Positions 1 through 13,900 of a stretch of 64,000 nucleotides of DNA are shown here, in pieces. Source of the DNA: Membranipora membranacea (lineage: Eukaryota > Bryozoa > Gymnolaemata > Cheilostomatida > Membraniporidae); contig OU612073.1 in the NCBI GenBank assembly GCA_914767715.1, forward strand, positions 8,618,001-8,682,000, read 5' to 3'. How positions within the stretch are numbered: the stretch's first letter is position 1; each line of letters starts with the position of its first letter. The translations under genes and the position numbers were made by a program. The notes beneath the pieces are model-generated. The model did not search any database and was not told the origin of the DNA. It was given only the letters and a program-made list of their open reading frames with translations.

Positions 1-311
1 GGGGTGGTGAGAGAAGGCGGGCAGAGGTTGCAGAACCCCTGGTAATGGTACAGAAGTTATTGACCCCTGGTTATGATCCTGACCAACAGGTTGATAAATC
101 TAATTCTGCATGAACCTAATGGCTGATTCTTTCCGACTTATTATAGTAGTCTTGCTTAGTCATTTGCTCGCCCACTTACATGCTCTACAAAATGCCCCAC
201 CAATATAGAACTCATCATAGCTATCAGACACCTGTTAGTTCACACATAACTCTGTATGAGGTGAGGTTGTGTGTGTGTAGTGGTACTAACAGGGCCACAT
301 AGCTGTAGACC

Positions 312-318
312 TATATAA
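312..318 (+). promoter_or_regulatory. TATA box of the small secreted-peptide gene
   Basis: A TATATAA heptamer lies 74 bases before the ATG at 386, which leaves room for a transcription start near 340-345 and a short 5' UTR. The spacing and the compact gene behind it make this a credible core promoter. It is assigned from sequence only. Confidence 0.55.
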
Positions 319-385
319 GTGTTGCTTTCACTTTATCAAAGATCTGCACATCACAGAGACGTACAACCACTAAGCCTCTAACACC

Positions 386-1458
386 ATGAACAAGCTTCTT
401 TTCTCCACCGCCATTTTTATGGCTCTTTTCTGCGCTGCTTACAGCTGTGGTGTTTTTGGCAAGAGAGAGTTCATTCCAAAGGTGAGTTATGAAATTTTGT
501 TTTAACCTTGGATCAACCACTGACCAACACTTGTCAAGTTGGACAATGATTATGTTGATACAGACACGGCGTGGTGTCGTCAAGGGTCAACGTTGTTGAA
601 CTGTTACCAAAACGGTGGACTAAGATCGCATCACGTACTGCTTTGAGAATTGAAGTATTGACAATTTTCGAGTGAGATTTGAAGTTTTGGCCATTTTCCA
701 ACGTCCAAAGGTCAAGAGATCAACTCATGTGTTTGCAAATCATTCAATAGTCACTAAGACAGCTTATGAATAAATATTAATATGTAATACGCAATACATT
801 ATAAGTAATACATAATACGTAATACACAATTGGCATGTAACAATATCACAGATTGGGATTTCACCGAAACCATTATAATCTGTAGAGTTGCACTAGTGAG
901 AGCGATTGCCCAGATTGGCAGAAATGTATTGGCAATGATGTGACTCCTATGACATGTAGAAGATGTGTGACAGCTGAGGAGAAGTTTGCTCCATGCAGAT
1001 GTTTCTGTATGAACGGATTTAAACTTGATGAGTTTGGTAAGTATTTTATGTTTCTTACATAAGGCATCAAAAGTAACAACTGTTTCGACTCCGAGAGTCA
1101 ACCAGTAGAGGGGAAGGGGGGAAGGGGAATTTTATGGGCTGGTAATCTGACATTGAGCTAGAAGAGAAAGTATGCATGATGTACGGTCATGAGCGCCTTC
1201 ACACAATTATAGTACAACTCTGAAATAATTCATCGTCAGATATGTCCACAAGTTTGCTGACGCTTTTGAATCTTTCTGACGATGGAGTGCCTGCACGTGT
1301 GGGTTTTGCTTCTTTGTAATTGCGGTGCCACAAAACTTATTAGATATATTAATAATATATCTATTGAGTCTAATATATGGCAAGTCCTGAGCCACCAATG
1401 TATGTAAATGCGATTTGTTTCTGTTACAGGCTGCAAGCTGTGTGAATGTAACCCATAA
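386..1458 (+). CDS. Small secreted cysteine-rich peptide, antistasin-like C-terminus (3 exons)
   Basis: Three exons join in frame: 386-481, 886-1036 and 1430-1458, with clean GT-AG introns in phases 0 and 1, giving 91 residues. Residues 1-20 (MNKLLFSTAIFMALFCAAYS) are a typical signal peptide. The mature chain of about 71 residues holds 12 cysteines, enough for six disulfides. A dibasic KR lies just after the signal (residues 26-27). The end, C-R-C-F-C-x2-G-F-K-x2-E-F-G-C-x-L-C-x-C, follows the antistasin-type spacing in which C-x-C-x2-G-F-x(5)-G-C-x2-C-x-C recurs; members of that family inhibit serine proteases. The N-terminal half (C-x5-C-x5-C) is not a second clear antistasin unit. Function is therefore inferred: an extracellular protease inhibitor or another small disulfide-rich peptide. 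It lies antisense to and just beyond the 3' end of the MEGF6 gene, or inside one of its introns if that gene runs on. Confidence 0.8.
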
Positions 1459-1990
1459 GAAACGATCAAGACATAGAGTCCTTGAAAGAACATCATGTTT
1501 TATAAGAGTTTCACTTTTTCTCTTTTGTCAAATGTGCTGTGGTGCTGATGATGACTTATCATAAATAAAAGCTTGTTTATATAATACCAACAATTGATAT
1601 TTATATATTAAGTATTTGAATAGGAAGTTAAAATACACCGTTTATCAATTCTAAAATTAAGCAGATGCCTATGAGTTGGTTCTATCGATGATGGCCAGTG
1701 TATTGGTATTCATCAGCGGAGACTTAATTCACCAGAGCAATGTGTGACACAATTTAAACCAAGAAAATTAATGTCAATATGTCATATATTTTGTCAGATT
1801 TTGCCGTCAGATTATTTTGTCAGATTTCTTTGCCATTATACTAGCTAGCCATGGAACCAACTAAAATCTGCGATTTGTGACATTCTCACAAAATTCAGAT
1901 TTTTGATTGATCCCAATAATAGCTTATACAAAAGCAAAATCTGATAGAAAAAATTGCATTGTTAATGTTACATATAAACAGTTTACTAAC
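1459..1990. other. Gap between the peptide gene and the last MEGF6 exon
   Basis: Holds the peptide gene's 3' UTR and poly(A) signal, then about 400 bases of AT-rich DNA. I see no further EGF exon on the minus strand here or in 1-385, and no canonical minus-strand AATAAA, so the MEGF6 3' end is not settled. Confidence 0.5.
1564..1569 (+). terminator. Poly(A) signal AATAAA of the small peptide gene
   Basis: A canonical AATAAA sits 106 bases after the TAA stop at 1456-1458. It fits the 3' end of a short mRNA. Confidence 0.65.
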
Positions 1991-4900
1991 CTCTCTCACA
2001 TCGATCACCAGTAAAGCCTGGAGGACAGAGACATTTTCCTGATAAGCTGTCACATCTTACATCATCCGGACAGAAACATGGCATGTTACACATATGACCG
2101 TACTGTCCTTCTACACATTCTATAATACAACAAAGAAATGACAATAATCTTATCAGCCATCCATTTGAATCTGTAGCAAAGTAAGATTATTTCTCAAATT
2201 CTCCTAACTCAAGCAGTCGATAAGAAGAACTCTTGATACAGATTTGGAGGTAGTAAACAAAATGCAAGTACCACATCTCGATGTTGGGTCACAAACAAAA
2301 TAGCAAACACAACAGCATTTTTCACATAATACTGCAATTCATCATATAAAATCAGTAAAATTTACTTTTCCAGGGCAATATATTGATACGATAACGTTCT
2401 ATTTGGAGAGTTTAGTGTCTCATACTACCCAGCCATAATATGTATGCATATTAGATAAGATTTTATGACACCTACATGTATTAAGTTTGTCTTAGTTGTA
2501 TCAACTTTGCATCACGGTGAATTTCACTCTAAGCCATAAAAGGAAGATTTGTTTTCAGCTGTCATGTAAGAGACATACCTGATTCACACCTGTCACCCAT
2601 GTAGCCTGGTTTACATAGACATTGTCCGTTCCTGCTGTCACAAGGTGCCCCATTAAGACAGTCACAGTGTCGGCGACACTTCTCACCATAGAATCCAGCA
2701 GGGCAATCTGAAAATGGAACATCAATATTTGTGGAGAAATCTGCTTTTAGATTCTTGCATGGCTTAGCAAACTTACCAAAAACCTTGTATAGAAGACATA
2801 TTGAAACCCAATGAGGAAAGTGCCAAAATGTATGGTGTCAAGTTGAGGTGTCAATTCTACTAGGCCATGTTTCGTATGGTTTTAAAGATCTCAGTCTGAA
2901 AAGTCATTAGGGCATAAATAAAACAGCTTGTAGACCAAAATTCAGTAAACCTGCTGCAAAGTCTGAAAATTGAGATCATAGTGGGTCATAATGATTTATT
3001 GTCTCCACCTAACGCACAAAACTCTTTCAGCATCATGAACATGAATTGACTGCAGGCTTATACTTAAATTAACAAATTACCCATTTCGCAGTTCTGGCCC
3101 ATCCAGCCAGCTCTGCATTCACAGCAGCCATCGATGCGATCACATGACCCTCCATTCCTACACAAACACACATGTGAGCAATTATTGCCGTAGGTTCCTG
3201 GTTGACACTCCTCACTGCAGTTCGGACCTGTCCAACCCGGCCCGCAGCTGCAGGTACCGTCAACAGGGCTACACTGAGCACCATTATCACAAAGGCAAGT
3301 AGATGCACAGTCTTGTCCATATGTGCCCTCTGGGCATTCTAAAAATAGAGGAATATGGCAATTTTGATATAATATGTTCATGGAAGTACCTATAATTTCA
3401 AAACATCATAAAGTTTCTCTTAAACCGATTCTGAGAATCAGGGAAAATTGAAACCTATCAGATAAATCATCGTAATTTTGTGTTGTCAATGATATAATAT
3501 AAGTCGAAGCTTACCTCTATCACAGCGGAAGCCAGCCCAACCAGCCTCACATTTGCACTCTCCAGTTGAAGGATCACAGGCTCCATTTTTACATTGACAC
3601 TGTCTCAGACAGTTAGCACCTGCGAGTGAAATATGATTTAATTTTACTTGAGAATTGATGGATTTACACAATAAAGCATGGGAGAGTCCAAATGAATGAA
3701 GGAGGTCAATAATAATTATTAAAAATTTAAAAAAATAAGAAAATCAAATTGCTAAGAGTGATTAAAATAAGGTGATGCACATGATGTGGTGTAAAAGGTG
3801 ATTTAAGATAAGACCATGAGGTGATTCAAACCTTCTTGTTTCCATGAATAGGTTGTGAGGGGTTTGCTCTATGTTCCATTATCAATAAAAAGAATGCCAT
3901 CAACAGATGACCGACAAAAGTTCAGGCACATTAACTAGGGCAAACATCTAGGCATATTATCTGTTGCATTTTTCGTTACCTATACACACTGTGTTACAAG
4001 AAGGAATGGAACATTCTACATATTCAGCCTGTCTTGAAATGGTTTATTGGTGGGAGGGGGAGGGAACCCCCCCCCCCCCGCAAACGAAGCTAGTCAAGAC
4101 AGACTATCTCAGGCCTGTAGTTCTAGGGGAGGTAGGGAAGCACTGCCTCTCCTAGAAAGCTAAATACAGTGGCCTTAAAACACTAAAATTGAATTATCCA
4201 TGCCAGAATCAGCTCCTCCTCCTAATAATATGCCTTAAATAGCTCTGAGATGAGCTTACAGCACCCTTCCCAGTGAAGCTTTGGACTCTCATCGGACTTT
4301 TGCCTCCCCTACCATTTTTAATTAACTACGACCCTGTATCTACATACCATAGTATCCCTGCGGACAAGTCTGATTACATGTCACTCCTATAAACCCATCT
4401 CCACATTCACATTTACCAGTGACGGAATCACAGAAGGACTCGTTCTCACACTCACAGTCCATACTACATGATGGTCCGTATCTCCCCTTCTTACATACTG
4501 CAACAGACCATAGAGAGATAATACTCATATTCTAGGTCATCTCAATCATTGATGGAGTAATGGGACTCACTGTGCGCTATAGCAATTTAAAATTAGAATA
4601 AATGCCAATATTACGCAATCACTTATAAATTTTGGAAATGACATTGGGAGCCAGATGTCTCAAAGACAGAGGATTGCAACCTTTTAGCCATATTAATATG
4701 CACCAATCTGAATATGGTAGTAACAGTGGAAAAGCTACAAGTACGGAGTAGTACTCCTTGCTGCAAGTAGTTCTGCCTTTAAATAGTAAATAGCGCTGTT
4801 TGTATTCTGATCGGATGTAAACTTACCTTTAGCACAGCCTTGACCTCGTTTACCAGGCTTACATATACATTCACCAGTTACATGATCACAGATCTGTTTA

Positions 4901-7900
4901 TCTGGGTCACAGCCATCACAGCGCCCCCTACACTGGGGACCAAACGTACCCTGAGGACATGGGTCTGAACAGGATGCACCTGATTTAACAAAAAGGAATA
5001 AATATCATCTCAATGTACCAATACCGAGTGATCTTAAATTGTATCAGAATCGACAATCAGAAGTATTTTCCATGGACTATTATATGGTATGGAAGAAAGG
5101 TTATACGACAATAAAAGTAGTCATGATGATGTACGGAATCTCTTCATGCTTATCCTTGCATATATCAAAAATTTGAAATAAAAATTACAGACATATTATC
5201 AAAGAAAAATCTCACCAGTCCATCCCACAGGGCATGCACATTCTCCAGTAACGTGATGACACGGTAAATCGTCTCCACACTGACATACCTCTCTACATCG
5301 GGCGCCATAAAACCTGCCTCTACACGCTGTCAAATATAGGAATAATTAAAATAGATTGAAGGAGCTTGCTTACTTCCCAAGCTATTGTAATCTAGCATTT
5401 AGCAGATTTCTATAGCTTGTGAAGTAAAAAAGCGTCTACTCTTAATATATTTTCATTCTTCCTCTATATATATATATATATTTTGAGGAAGAATGAAAAT
5501 ATATTAAGAGTAGACGCTTTTTTACTTCACAAGCTATAGAAATCTGCTTAGAATGTAGCGAACATATTCTTCTGAGGGAGTGACTCCTCAAGTAATGTTG
5601 ATGCCTATCCCATGATGCAACATTCACTGCCAATCAGATAAGCTCAGATCAATATTGCATTTCAGCGTTTCATTAGTGCCCACTAGTTGAATGGTGGGCG
5701 CTAAGAGATAAATGTGAACATAGTGTCACTTTACGGATAATAATAATATAATAATAAATATGATAATAATATATAATAATAATAATAATATATAAGTGTT
5801 TATACTAACGTTTATCACAGCGTTTTCCTCTCCAGCCTGGTTTACACGCGCATTCTCCTGACACATGGCCGCAGGTGGCTCCATTCTGACAGGTGCATTC
5901 TTCCTGACAGCCTCTACCATAATATCCAGGTAAACACGTCTCACTACAGGCTCGTCCCTGATATCCCTGCTCACATGAGCACTCACCAGTGTACCTACAA
6001 TCAAAGGGAAATTCAAACTGATATAAATATTAATATTAAAATTACACACATTTATATAGTGTTGCGTTGTTGTGTCTTGTTGTGTTGTATTGCTTTGTGT
6101 GCCGGTTATTTTTACACACATGATTAAATAATGGTATGCTGGTTCTGCAAGTCCCAATCTGCATGTATAGTTTATTTTCTTGTTCTGTGATTTAAAGCGA
6201 GATAGATACACAAAAAATCTTCAAACACAGTTATCATACAGCCGTATCATTGATTTCCTACAGTTGGCAACATTTTCAAAACTGTTTTCTACAACTTTTA
6301 ACTGGGACAAAAAATCTTGTCAAATAATTCACCCACCTGTCGCAGAAGCCATTTTGACACTGACACGGATATTGACAGTTAGGACCCCATGTGTCACCAG
6401 CACAGGGCACTTCACATCTAGGACCAGACCACCCACTAATACAGTCACATAGACCTGTCACTGGGTCACATGTACCGTCGTTAGCACACAGGCACCTCTG
6501 AGCACAGTTTGGTCCAAAGTATCTGTAAAATAGACAACACAAAAATGAGTGACAAAGAAAAAGCTAAGGGGAAGGGTACGTAGCCAATCAAACTCACAAT
6601 TTCAGACTTTTGATATACAATAAGTGGTTTCACCAAAGGGTACTATAGAAGAATCCAGAATCAGAGTTATGGAAAAGTAAGGTAGACATAAAGCTAAGCT
6701 ACATGCACAATTCAAGACTTTTGATATACAACTAGCGGTATCAGAGTCAGAATTGAAGTTACTGAAAACGGAGCAGGATTGAGATTGAAGTACCAGCCAC
6801 ACTCACCCATCAGAACATGGCTCATCACAGTACATTCCCTTCCAGCCTGACAGACAGAAGCAGGTGCCCCACTGAGGGTCACATGTGGCGTCGTTAGCAC
6901 ATCTACATGTAGAGTTACAGCTCGGTCCGTATGTACCTGCTGGGCAGGGTACAAGACAACCTGGACCAGACCAACCAGCCGTACAAGCACACTCTCCACT
7001 GACAGGGTCGCACCGAGCACCATTACCTACAGGGTATTATAATAAAGTTAGATAATATTGTGAAACTGGTAGATTTGATATGATTATATTCAGCAGATTT
7101 AATATGATTATAATCGAAAAATGATAAAATTATATGAATTGTTGCTGAGTTTGAGCATCACAATATTTTGTTTTATGGAAAATCTCTTTATTAGTGCGAC
7201 AATACAGCAAATCTCTAGAATCTCACAGATTGGTAAAAAATGAGGAATAATTATTTTCACATCCAATCGTGTTCAGCTCAGTGTACATTCTGCGAAATCT
7301 CCATTGCATACAAAAAAAAGAGGGTAGATTTTTTAATTATTCCATGGTATAAGTGCCCTAGAGGAGCAAAGTAATCGCAAGAGCTAAAGTTTGCCATTCC
7401 ATATGGGCTTAAAATAGCTAAATAAGAGGCTAGCTAGTATTTTCTCACTCGCTTTACTTGATAATACACACTGTCACCTTATCTAGCAAATGTTTAGTGC
7501 TACTTAACATTAAGTCACCCCTAAAACTAGCTAAATTAAATCTAGCTAACATTTACTCCTCTAGGGTAATTTAAACACCACTTCCTTCAGTTTTGCTAAA
7601 CACAGGTATTATTTTGTATCAGAAATAAAGGACATTTATATTGTTCTGGAATCTGAAGAGAAATTAAAGTACAACAGTGGGATGCAAGGTTTGACGCACC
7701 AACACCAGCAGCATCGTTGATATCATTGGTGAAGTAAAACAAATCTGTAACAGTGAAGAGGTCGGCCTGAGCTCATAGATATATAAAAGGGAGTTTGATT
7801 GGTCACTGCATGCCCCTGCATAGGCCAACTTTGGTCCATTTGCCCGCATTTGGAGTTGCTCACCTTTCACTGGTCACGCCGCAGGCAAAAAGCCTATGGC

Positions 7901-10900
7901 GTGACCAGTGATAGGGGAGCAACTAGTATGCGGGCAAAGTTTGATTAAACATGTTTTAGCTCCTACCTATCCAATAAGATGATAGCTACTTGAGCCTCAG
8001 GTCTTTGTTTATCAACTTTTTTGTTCAAGTTATTTCATCGTTGGCCCAGTAATTCAGCGGCATTTTGTCATGGTGTCATGTTTTTATTTGAACACATACA
8101 AAACGGATTCGCATTTTAAGCTGTATACGAAGGATATTTATTTGAGTTTTTAATATTAGAAATATAGAATTTAGCACAGTTCCACATAGAGCAATCCTAC
8201 AAAGTCTACAGTCTCTGGAGTAGGTTTCCATGGTATTTGCAAGTATCCATAAACTTTAAACAGATGGGCGATAATTATAACAGCCTGCTCACAGTTTTAA
8301 CTTACCACAGAGGCAGCGATTTTTACAGTCGAGGCCATAGAAGCCATTAGGACATGGCTTGTCACACTCTCTGCCTCTCCAGCCTTCTGTACATGTACAA
8401 GCCCCACTGACGTGATCACACGCTGCTCCATTACCACATTCACACTTAGCCTCACAGCCTGGACCATAGAACTCATCCGCACATTCTGTAATAAATATAA
8501 TACAACATAAGTAATAAAAAAATATATATCATAATAATAACAATCTAATAAATATGATGGTCATAAACTTAGTCATATATGCACATGGCAAAGATTTGGT
8601 GATTTTGATAAGTGGTTGGCCTTTAGCAAGAAGCAAAACTTCCAATAGACAGTTTTCTGAGCTTAAATTTAAGACATGTTGGGAGCTGTCCTCTCTCCAG
8701 TTAGGTACTCTTAATCCCACGCAGCATCTAACTCCAAACAGATCAAGCTCAGAAAACTGTCATAATAATATCTTTGGCCCACTTACTCTCATTACAGAAC
8801 TCGCCGCGCCATCCTGGTGCACAGATACATTCTCCTGACGTCGCGTCACATTCAGCTGAATTCTTACACCTGCAGTGATCCACACAGTCTACACCCCACA
8901 GACCAGGAGCACACTTCTGATCGCATCGAGATCCCGTATATCTACATTGGGAAGACAACAACAAATGAAGACAAATTTTTTTCGGCTGACTTGCTTTTTA
9001 TTGCAAAAACAAATGTTTGCTCCAGCCTAGCTGAAGTTCCTGAGGAGCTCTGCTTCCAAGCATTTTTGAAATCCTACCTTTTAAACCTCAAACAAAATTA
9101 CCAACTATAACAGATTCAATCAATAAAAGCAAGCATTTTTGAAATCCAACCTTTTAAACCTCAAACAAAATTACCAACTATAACAGATTCAATCAATAAA
9201 AGCAGTCAGTTAGCGTTTGAAGTTGCTTTACTTATATCTAGTGAAGTGAAGATACAAACTGCATGCTCAGGTAGAATGCATTTTGACCACTTACCCAGAG
9301 ACGCAATCACATGAGCCATCTTTGGGATCACATTTAGCACCGTTCTCACATTGACACTGTCCCAGGCACTGCTTCCCAAACCTGTACGTCAAGTAAATGA
9401 TATTACAAGTATGTTACGAGTATTTGGGACAAAAGACGAGTATGAAATTGTTTGCAATACCTAACAGTACCCTATGCTAGTTCTGCACCCGGCAAAGGTT
9501 GATGGGAATATCTACATGCAGTTATTTTAGTAGTTAGTGTTCAAGATTAGAATCTGACCATCAAGTACTTCTGAATCATATTACAACCCACCTTCCACGA
9601 GGACAAGGCTTAGAGCAATCGTTACCAAACCATCCAGGAGTACAGAGACATTCACCGGACACATCATCACATAGAGCTCCGTTCTCACAGACACAAATAT
9701 CATTACAGTTAACTCCGTACCGATCATCTGGACAAGCTGTAAATTGGGTGACATAAGATATAATATAAAATAATATGATATGACAATATCAATACATAAT
9801 GTAATCCCAAACAAGATACAAGATTTGATATAGCATGCAGTAAAGACCAAAATATGGATAGACTGTAAATCATTCCCCTGTTTCTATCAAATAGAGGTTT
9901 TTCGGTGTATGTGTCTGGAAGTTGTCTGAAGTTGTAAAAAGAGTGGACAACTCGTGTAACAAGCAAAGTTCCAACAACAAACCATCATCAAACAGAATAT
10001 CATGAGTAACCTGTTAGGAGATATATACTCAGTGTTAGCAGTGAGTGGGAACTGAGTACCCACAAAGATATATAGAGGGGAATGTTTAGAAACAGGTCCC
10101 ACTGTATTCTATGCAAAAAATCTGTGTGATAATGTCTCTTTCTGGCATGATGTCGATCACATTGTCAATTATCCGGCCGTCCAGCAAGGGGACAAAAGTT
10201 TCAGACTATCGATCATCAACATTACAAAAACATTACAAAGATTTTCAGAGCAGTTTTGGACTCTGAGAGTTGAGTACCCACAAAGAAAGAAGTCCACTTA
10301 GACCACTGTATATACTTACATTGTGCACATTGATCACCTGTTCGACCTGCCATACACATACATTTACCCGTTTCAGGGTCACATGGACTGCCGTTACAAA
10401 CACATCTCTTCTCACATCCTTTACCGTATGTCCCACTCGGACAGGCTGTAAAACAGATCCAGATTTTGAATATGTGAGAAATTTATTAAGATATAGATCA
10501 TCTATGATAGTCACCCCGTTAGGATAAGCGTTGTTAAAGTAGAAGACAACCACAAACTATTTTAATATTTGATATTATATAATGATTTAATTTTTCTAAA
10601 TTTATATGTTATAAATAAATATTAAATTAAAAATATTGAAATATTGTCATTGCACACTCTCATTCGAACTATGAGAAAATATCAGACCGTTTATTGAGCC
10701 TTGGAATTAATGTGACTGCACACAATATGTTACCAAAGTTATCAACCAACAGCAATTCTAGCTTGCATTTATCTTGAAACAACATCAATGTGATAGGGTT
10801 TGGGTTCAGTTACACCAGATTATTCGAATTATAATATTTTACTCAACAAATATTGGTTTAAATTATAAGAATGCTGACAGTGTACGGCTATAGATTTGTG

Positions 10901-13900
10901 ATAGTGGTAATTGACAACGGGTTTATTTGAATTTGAACCGTTACCCAATTATCGGCTTTAGCAGGTTTAACAATTCAAATCTCCAAGAAACCCAAAATAT
11001 CATCATGTATATGGTAAGATTAAGGTTAAACCAAAGAATTGATGCCATTGCCAGGGTGACTGTTCCTGATTCCAGGTCTAGAAGAGATCACATCATTGTA
11101 TAAAAACCAGACCAAAGCTGTTAACATGAAAAACAACATCTATATTCTACTAATGTGACGGGGTAATAATTTTAGTAATCTCAAACTTGATGTGGATCAC
11201 TTACACATGAACACTAAAATAGATGGAGAAAATGTTGAAGGACTTGTTGGTGTAGGGAGGTGCAAAAAAGTCAGAGGCAAACCTACTCATAAAATAATTA
11301 ATTGTAACCATTCATATTACTATAAGAACCTCCAGATCAATACGTATATCATTAAGCTAACTTTCATTTGAATTATGGGGGGCAGTTGTCAGAATTTGTA
11401 TGATGCCCATTTTCAAAAAGCCCGTTCAATCATCAGTACCATAGGAAAAGGAATAAGAAGTACTACTGCTATTCAATTGGTCTATATCAGAGTTTGGTCA
11501 TACAGAATGATGCTACTAGGTTGCAGCTTATTATTGCCCAGATGAAGGGAAAAGCATTGTGCCACATTTCACCTATCGATATTTTTTCAATACTTACGCT
11601 GATCACATTTCTCCGCAGTCCAACCAGCAGGACAGTCTCGGTGACACCTGCCTGTCACAGTGTCACATGTCATACCAGTGCTACAGGAGCACCTGTTGAC
11701 ACATGACGGTCCCCATGTACCCTTCTGACATGGCTCGTTACATTGCGTACCCTGAAGCCCTGCCTTACACAGACATTCTCCTGTAGTGGCGTTACAGCCT
11801 ATAGAATAACTCTCCACACAATTGCACCTGTAAAAAAGCGGTTATAATTAAAACGTTGTGAAGGTTGGTGTTGGCTGACTACGACTTTGGCTTTTGATAC
11901 CTCAAGTCTGATCTTTTGTTACAAGCATTCTGGTTGTTCCCAGTCTACTGTTGAGCCGCGGTGGTAACTCCTAATGCAGGCAAATTTGATCATATAAGAT
12001 CTAGTCCTCTTGGCAGGTATCTAAGCGAAAGCATATATATAATAGTCATATCTTAAATGCCATTCTGGCAGTGCGTGCGCTGCATTTTCAACGTTACCAC
12101 TGAGGTATAATATAACTAATAATACAATAAATTTATTCCGTATCAGTGGTTGCGACTGTTTGTAACTAAGCTGTCTCTTGATTAACAAACATCAGTTATC
12201 AATAATAATGGGCGATAAATGAGTTACTCACTCTTCACGACAGTTGGGGCCCCACGAATCCGGAGGACATGGCTTGTCACAAGCTGCACCAAAGAACCCA
12301 GGCTTACAGTTACAGAATCCAAACGTCCTATCACAGTATCCTGTATTACAGGCAGCATGACATGGTTTATTACATTGCTGTCCGTAATAGCCGGACGGAC
12401 AGCCGTCTTCACAGTGCTTGCCTCCAACTCCTGGAGGACACATGCAATCTCCCGTTATGTGGTGACATGTACCACCGTTCAGACAGCTACAAATCTCATT
12501 GCACCCTTCTCCATAAAATCCCTGCAGACATTATATGAAAATAAATGAAATAATTATTGATTCTGATAATTCTCATGTTTTGTTTTCTCTGTATTATATC
12601 ATGAAGTTCAGCCAATTCAATAAGGTTTTGTTAGCTGTATTTGCCAGCAGTTACTTCCTCAACATTAAACGCTCGCATCTGGCAAACTCAACCACCACAT
12701 AAATTAATGAATATTGGTTGACTAAACATTTTCTGACAGGTCACATACAACAACATAATATATTTTGCCTTAAAAGTAGTTGTGACAGAATCAAGTTTTT
12801 GGTAGCATTCTAGAGTTCTCAGTCTAATTCAGAAAACTGCTATAAGGTTTATTAACAAGATATAGACTGAGAACTCTAGAATGAGACCAAAAACCTGATC
12901 CCGTCACAATCACTTTAACGACTGGCTGAATGAATACATACCTCTTCACATGGAGTCTCACAGATGTCTCCCATCCATCCAGCTGTACAGATACAGGCTC
13001 TGCTGTGCTGAGCACACTGCGCTCCATGTAGACAGTTATCACAGGTGTACTCACAATCCTCACCAAAAGTCCCGGGTAAACATGCTGCAATAACAAAGGG
13101 TAAATAACTTCTCAATAATCCATAAGTTGTATGAGTACTTGATGGTATTGCTAGAAATTCAGCACAATACCAACTCGTTTCCCTAAAGTAAGTATTGAAA
13201 CATGTAACACATAGTTTAATGTTTTTGACCAAGACAATATACCTGCTGCAAGGCTGGTTAGTTTACTTGAGTCTAAGTTTTTGTGGTATGTTAGCGCACA
13301 AAATCCCCAATCACCGTAAACATTGTTAGAATCGTTTACAGGGGTAATGCAGGATTTTTTCAGAATTTGGTTGTGACTTCTAAATATCCCCTTTGAAAAC
13401 ACAGAGATGCTCAACGACTAGTTCTATGACATCTTTCATGCAGACTCAGTGACTTTGAGACTAAGCACAAGTTTCAGATACAACACTTGAACCAAATCAT
13501 TGTATTACAGGGCTTTGAAAACCAAATTAATTTAATCACAAACATGGATGCAGGTGGGGACTGGGGAGGCCCCTAAACCGCTCAGTAAAACGGAAAAGGG
13601 CGGAGAGAAATTTGAAATCAAACTGGTTTACTTTCTTATTTTCAAATGACAACTTTTACCTAGCCCATATGTTGGCTCTGATTGGTTGAGTTGGTTTTAC
13701 TCAACCCGACCAATCAGAGCCGACACATTGGCTAACTTTTACCCTGGGTAACAAACATCTACAGGCTACCAAAATTACATTTTGTGTTTTCATCATAACA
13801 AGGCTCCTCACTAAGCGGCTTGTATTTCAGGAATGAGAATGGACCTGAAATGGTCAACACATCACAATATGAGAGCTTAAAAAAGGAGAAAGTCAGAGCC

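Larger units (their letters stand above)
1991..13084 (-). other. MEGF6: MEGF6 exons 14-31: laminin-type EGF array
   Basis: Exons: 12942-13084, 12232-12521, 11598-11827, 10320-10445, 9592-9736, 9295-9381, 8787-8941, 8306-8485, 6807-7026, 6337-6522, 5810-5994, 5216-5326, 4827-4979, 4348-4497, 3515-3619, 3081-3338, 2579-2707 and 1991-2119. Together they give about 994 residues, near 22-23 modules of about 43 residues, each with eight cysteines in the C-P-x-G-(T/F/Y)-(Y/W/F)-G-x2-C ... C-x-C-x2-G-W-x-G-x2-C spacing of MEGF and laminin-like EGFs. Phases 0, 1 and 2 all occur, so several exon borders fall inside modules. No membrane helix follows in what I can read. Confidence 0.87.

Noticed and set aside
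7779-7789. TATATAAAAG as a promoter on the plus strand
   Set aside because: A good TATA match, but no exon or ORF follows and it lies inside a MEGF6 intron next to a repeat.
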